The notes below the pieces were generated by a model. The model saw only the letters and a program-made list of their open reading frames with translations. It had not been told where the DNA came from and searched no databases. A stretch of DNA of 64,000 bases from Roseomonas marmotae (GTDB taxonomy: Bacteria > Pseudomonadota > Alphaproteobacteria > Acetobacterales > Acetobacteraceae), in the NCBI RefSeq assembly GCF_017654485.1, contig NZ_CP061091.1:2114501-2178500 (forward strand). Direction: 5' to 3'. This document shows positions 63,119-64,000 of this stretch, piece by piece; the stretch's first letter is position 1; every line of letters starts with the position of its first letter. The translations under genes were made by a program, and so were the position numbers.

Positions 63119-64000
63119 ACGCGCCGCTGATCGAAGCCGTCGGGCTGTCCAAGACCTTCGCGGGCAAGGGCTTCTTCCGCAAGAGCAAGCCCGTGCAGGC
63201 GGTGAAGCATATCGACGCCACCGTCGCGCGCGGCGAGGCCGTCGGGGTGGTGGGGGAGAGCGGTTCCGGCAAGAGCACGCTGGGCCGCATGATGCTTGGC
63301 CTGATGCCGGCCACAGAGGGCACCGTCCGCTTCGACGGGAAGTCGATGAACGATGCCTCCCGCGCCGAATGGCGGCGGTTGCGCCGGCGGATGCAGATCG
63401 TCTTCCAGGACCCCTATGGCAGCCTGGACCCGCGCCGCCGCGTGGGCGAGCAGATCGCGGATGGCATGTCCATCCACGGCCTGCTGCCGGCGGAGAAGCG
63501 GCGGCAGCGCGTGGCGGAGCTGCTGAACAAGGTCGGGCTGGAAGCCGCCCATGCACAGCGCTTCCCGCATGAATTCTCCGGCGGACAGCGGCAGCGCATC
63601 GGCATCGCCCGCGCGCTGTCCACCGGGCCCGACTTCCTGGTCGCGGATGAGCCGGTCTCGGCGCTCGACGTCTCCATCCAGGCGCAGGTCATCCAGCTGC
63701 TGGGCGAGCTGCGGCGGGATCTCGGGCTGGCGATGCTCTTCATCAGTCATGACCTGCCCGTCGTCGCCAATCTCTGCGACCGTGTGATGGTGATGTATCT
63801 CGGGCGGGTCATGGAGGAGGGGCCGGCACGCCGCATCTTCGCCAGTCCCGTGCATCCCTATACCCGCGCGCTGCTTTCCGCGACGCCGATGCTGGACCCG
63901 GCGCGGCGTGCCAAGCGCATCCTGTTGCCTGGCGATCCGCCCAGCCCGTCCAACCCGCCCTCCGGCTGCGTCTTCCGCACGCGCTGCGCCCATGCGCGCG
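63115..64000 (+). CDS. ABC transporter ATP-binding protein, DppF type (partial at window end)
   Basis: The second ATPase of the peptide transporter; 295 codons are visible and the gene runs past the window. Walker A is [11 protein letters not shown], the Q-loop VFQDPYGSLDPRRR, the signature FSGGQRQRIGIARAL, Walker B FLVADEPVSALD and the switch histidine is in LFISHDLPVV. The C-terminal oligopeptide-transporter extension has begun (CVFRTRCAHAR). ATG at 63115 overlaps the fusion gene by 4 nt. It completes a set of receptor, two permease domains and two ATPases. Confidence 0.93.
   Translation, partial: MNAPLIEAVGLSKTFAGKGFFRKSKPVQAVKHIDATVARGEAVGVVGESGSGKSTLGRMMLGLMPATEGTVRFDGKSMNDASRAEWRRLRRRMQIVFQDPYGSLDPRRRVGEQIADGMSIHGLLPAEKRRQRVAELLNKVGLEAAHAQRFPHEFSGGQRQRIGIARALSTGPDFLVADEPVSALDVSIQAQVIQLLGELRRDLGLAMLFISHDLPVVANLCDRVMVMYLGRVMEEGPARRIFASPVHPYTRALLSATPMLDPARRAKRILLPGDPPSPSNPPSGCVFRTRCAHAR

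Noticed and set aside
61412..63556. A 714-codon minus-strand open frame
   Set aside because: Antisense to the permease-ATPase fusion and the DppF-type gene, whose Walker and signature motifs are intact.

Overview
This is a continuous stretch of a high-GC (roughly 68-70 %) alphaproteobacterial chromosome. Gene content and protein style suggest an Acetobacteraceae member, perhaps Roseomonas-like. The genus is an impression from the sequence, not a search result. Supporting traits are the rib-nusB-thiL cluster, dapA-smpB, a Mg-type HemB, a cytochrome bc1 chaperone gene next to a DUF177 gene, and secD-secF. I see no rRNA, tRNA, prophage, plasmid functions or CRISPR array. The only mobile element is one insertion sequence.

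Layout. 1-3.1 kb (minus strand): an overlapping slt-pgpA-cinA run (lytic transglycosylase, PGP phosphatase, NMN amidase). 3.2-6.9 kb (plus): dapA, smpB, an AEC carrier and a GAF histidine kinase. 6.9-10.2 kb (minus): a D-cysteine desulfhydrase-like enzyme, a CBS-BON protein and AmpG. 10.2-17.6 kb: an aldehyde dehydrogenase divergent from a malonate-type cluster (GntR regulator, malonyl-CoA decarboxylase, MatC carrier, class III CoA-transferase, hydrolase). 17.6-19.2 kb (minus): DUF302 protein and hemB. 19.3-27.1 kb (plus): rpiB, glyA, nrdR, an acetyltransferase, ribD, ribE, a RibBX-type fusion, ribH, nusB and thiL, with mostly overlapping or abutting genes and a strong terminator at the end. 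27.1-30.3 kb (minus): an MFS carrier, four small hydrophilic proteins and a BamE-like lipoprotein. 30.4-33.8 kb (plus): bc1 chaperone, DUF177 protein, and an LdtD-like/MepK-like peptidoglycan pair. 33.9-36.5 kb (minus): a guanidinium exporter gene behind a guanidine-II riboswitch, an amidase and a fasciclin lipoprotein. 36.8-45.9 kb: mostly metabolic and transport genes (diaminopropionate ammonia-lyase, a TctC receptor, quinone oxidoreductase, EamA carrier, hydrolase, AlkA-like glycosylase, MFS carrier, a glycerophosphotransferase-like protein). 46.0-49.6 kb: a LysR gene split by an IS256-family element, divergent from an MFS carrier. 49.6-58.4 kb: bluB, ynfA, an iron alcohol dehydrogenase, an EAL protein, secF/secD, a Gfo/Idh/MocA oxidoreductase, a DapA-like aldolase and a glyoxalase I. 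58.8-64.0 kb: a peptide-type ABC transporter with a permease-ATPase fusion; its last gene runs off the window.

How the genes work together. A cell-wall theme recurs: DapA supplies the meso-DAP pathway, Slt and AmpG belong to murein turnover and recycling, and the LdtD/MepK-like pair would make and cut 3-3 cross-links. The riboflavin block has four of the pathway's activities but lacks a working GTP cyclohydrolase II, because the C-terminal half of the ribB product has lost its zinc ligands. The malonate cluster has a decarboxylase and a carrier but no malonyl-CoA synthetase. A CoA-transferase sits in that place.

The best-supported non-routine observations are: the two-hairpin guanidine-II (mini-ykkC) riboswitch ahead of the SugE/Gdx exporter, with a visible Shine-Dalgarno sequestering tract; the IS insertion in lysR, whose 9-bp target duplication exactly restores a 300-residue frame when removed; and the one-base lesion in that IS's own transposase. 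I do not see a clearly undescribed multi-gene system. The closest candidates are the small-protein cluster at 28.4-29.6 kb and the CoA-transferase version of the malonate pathway.
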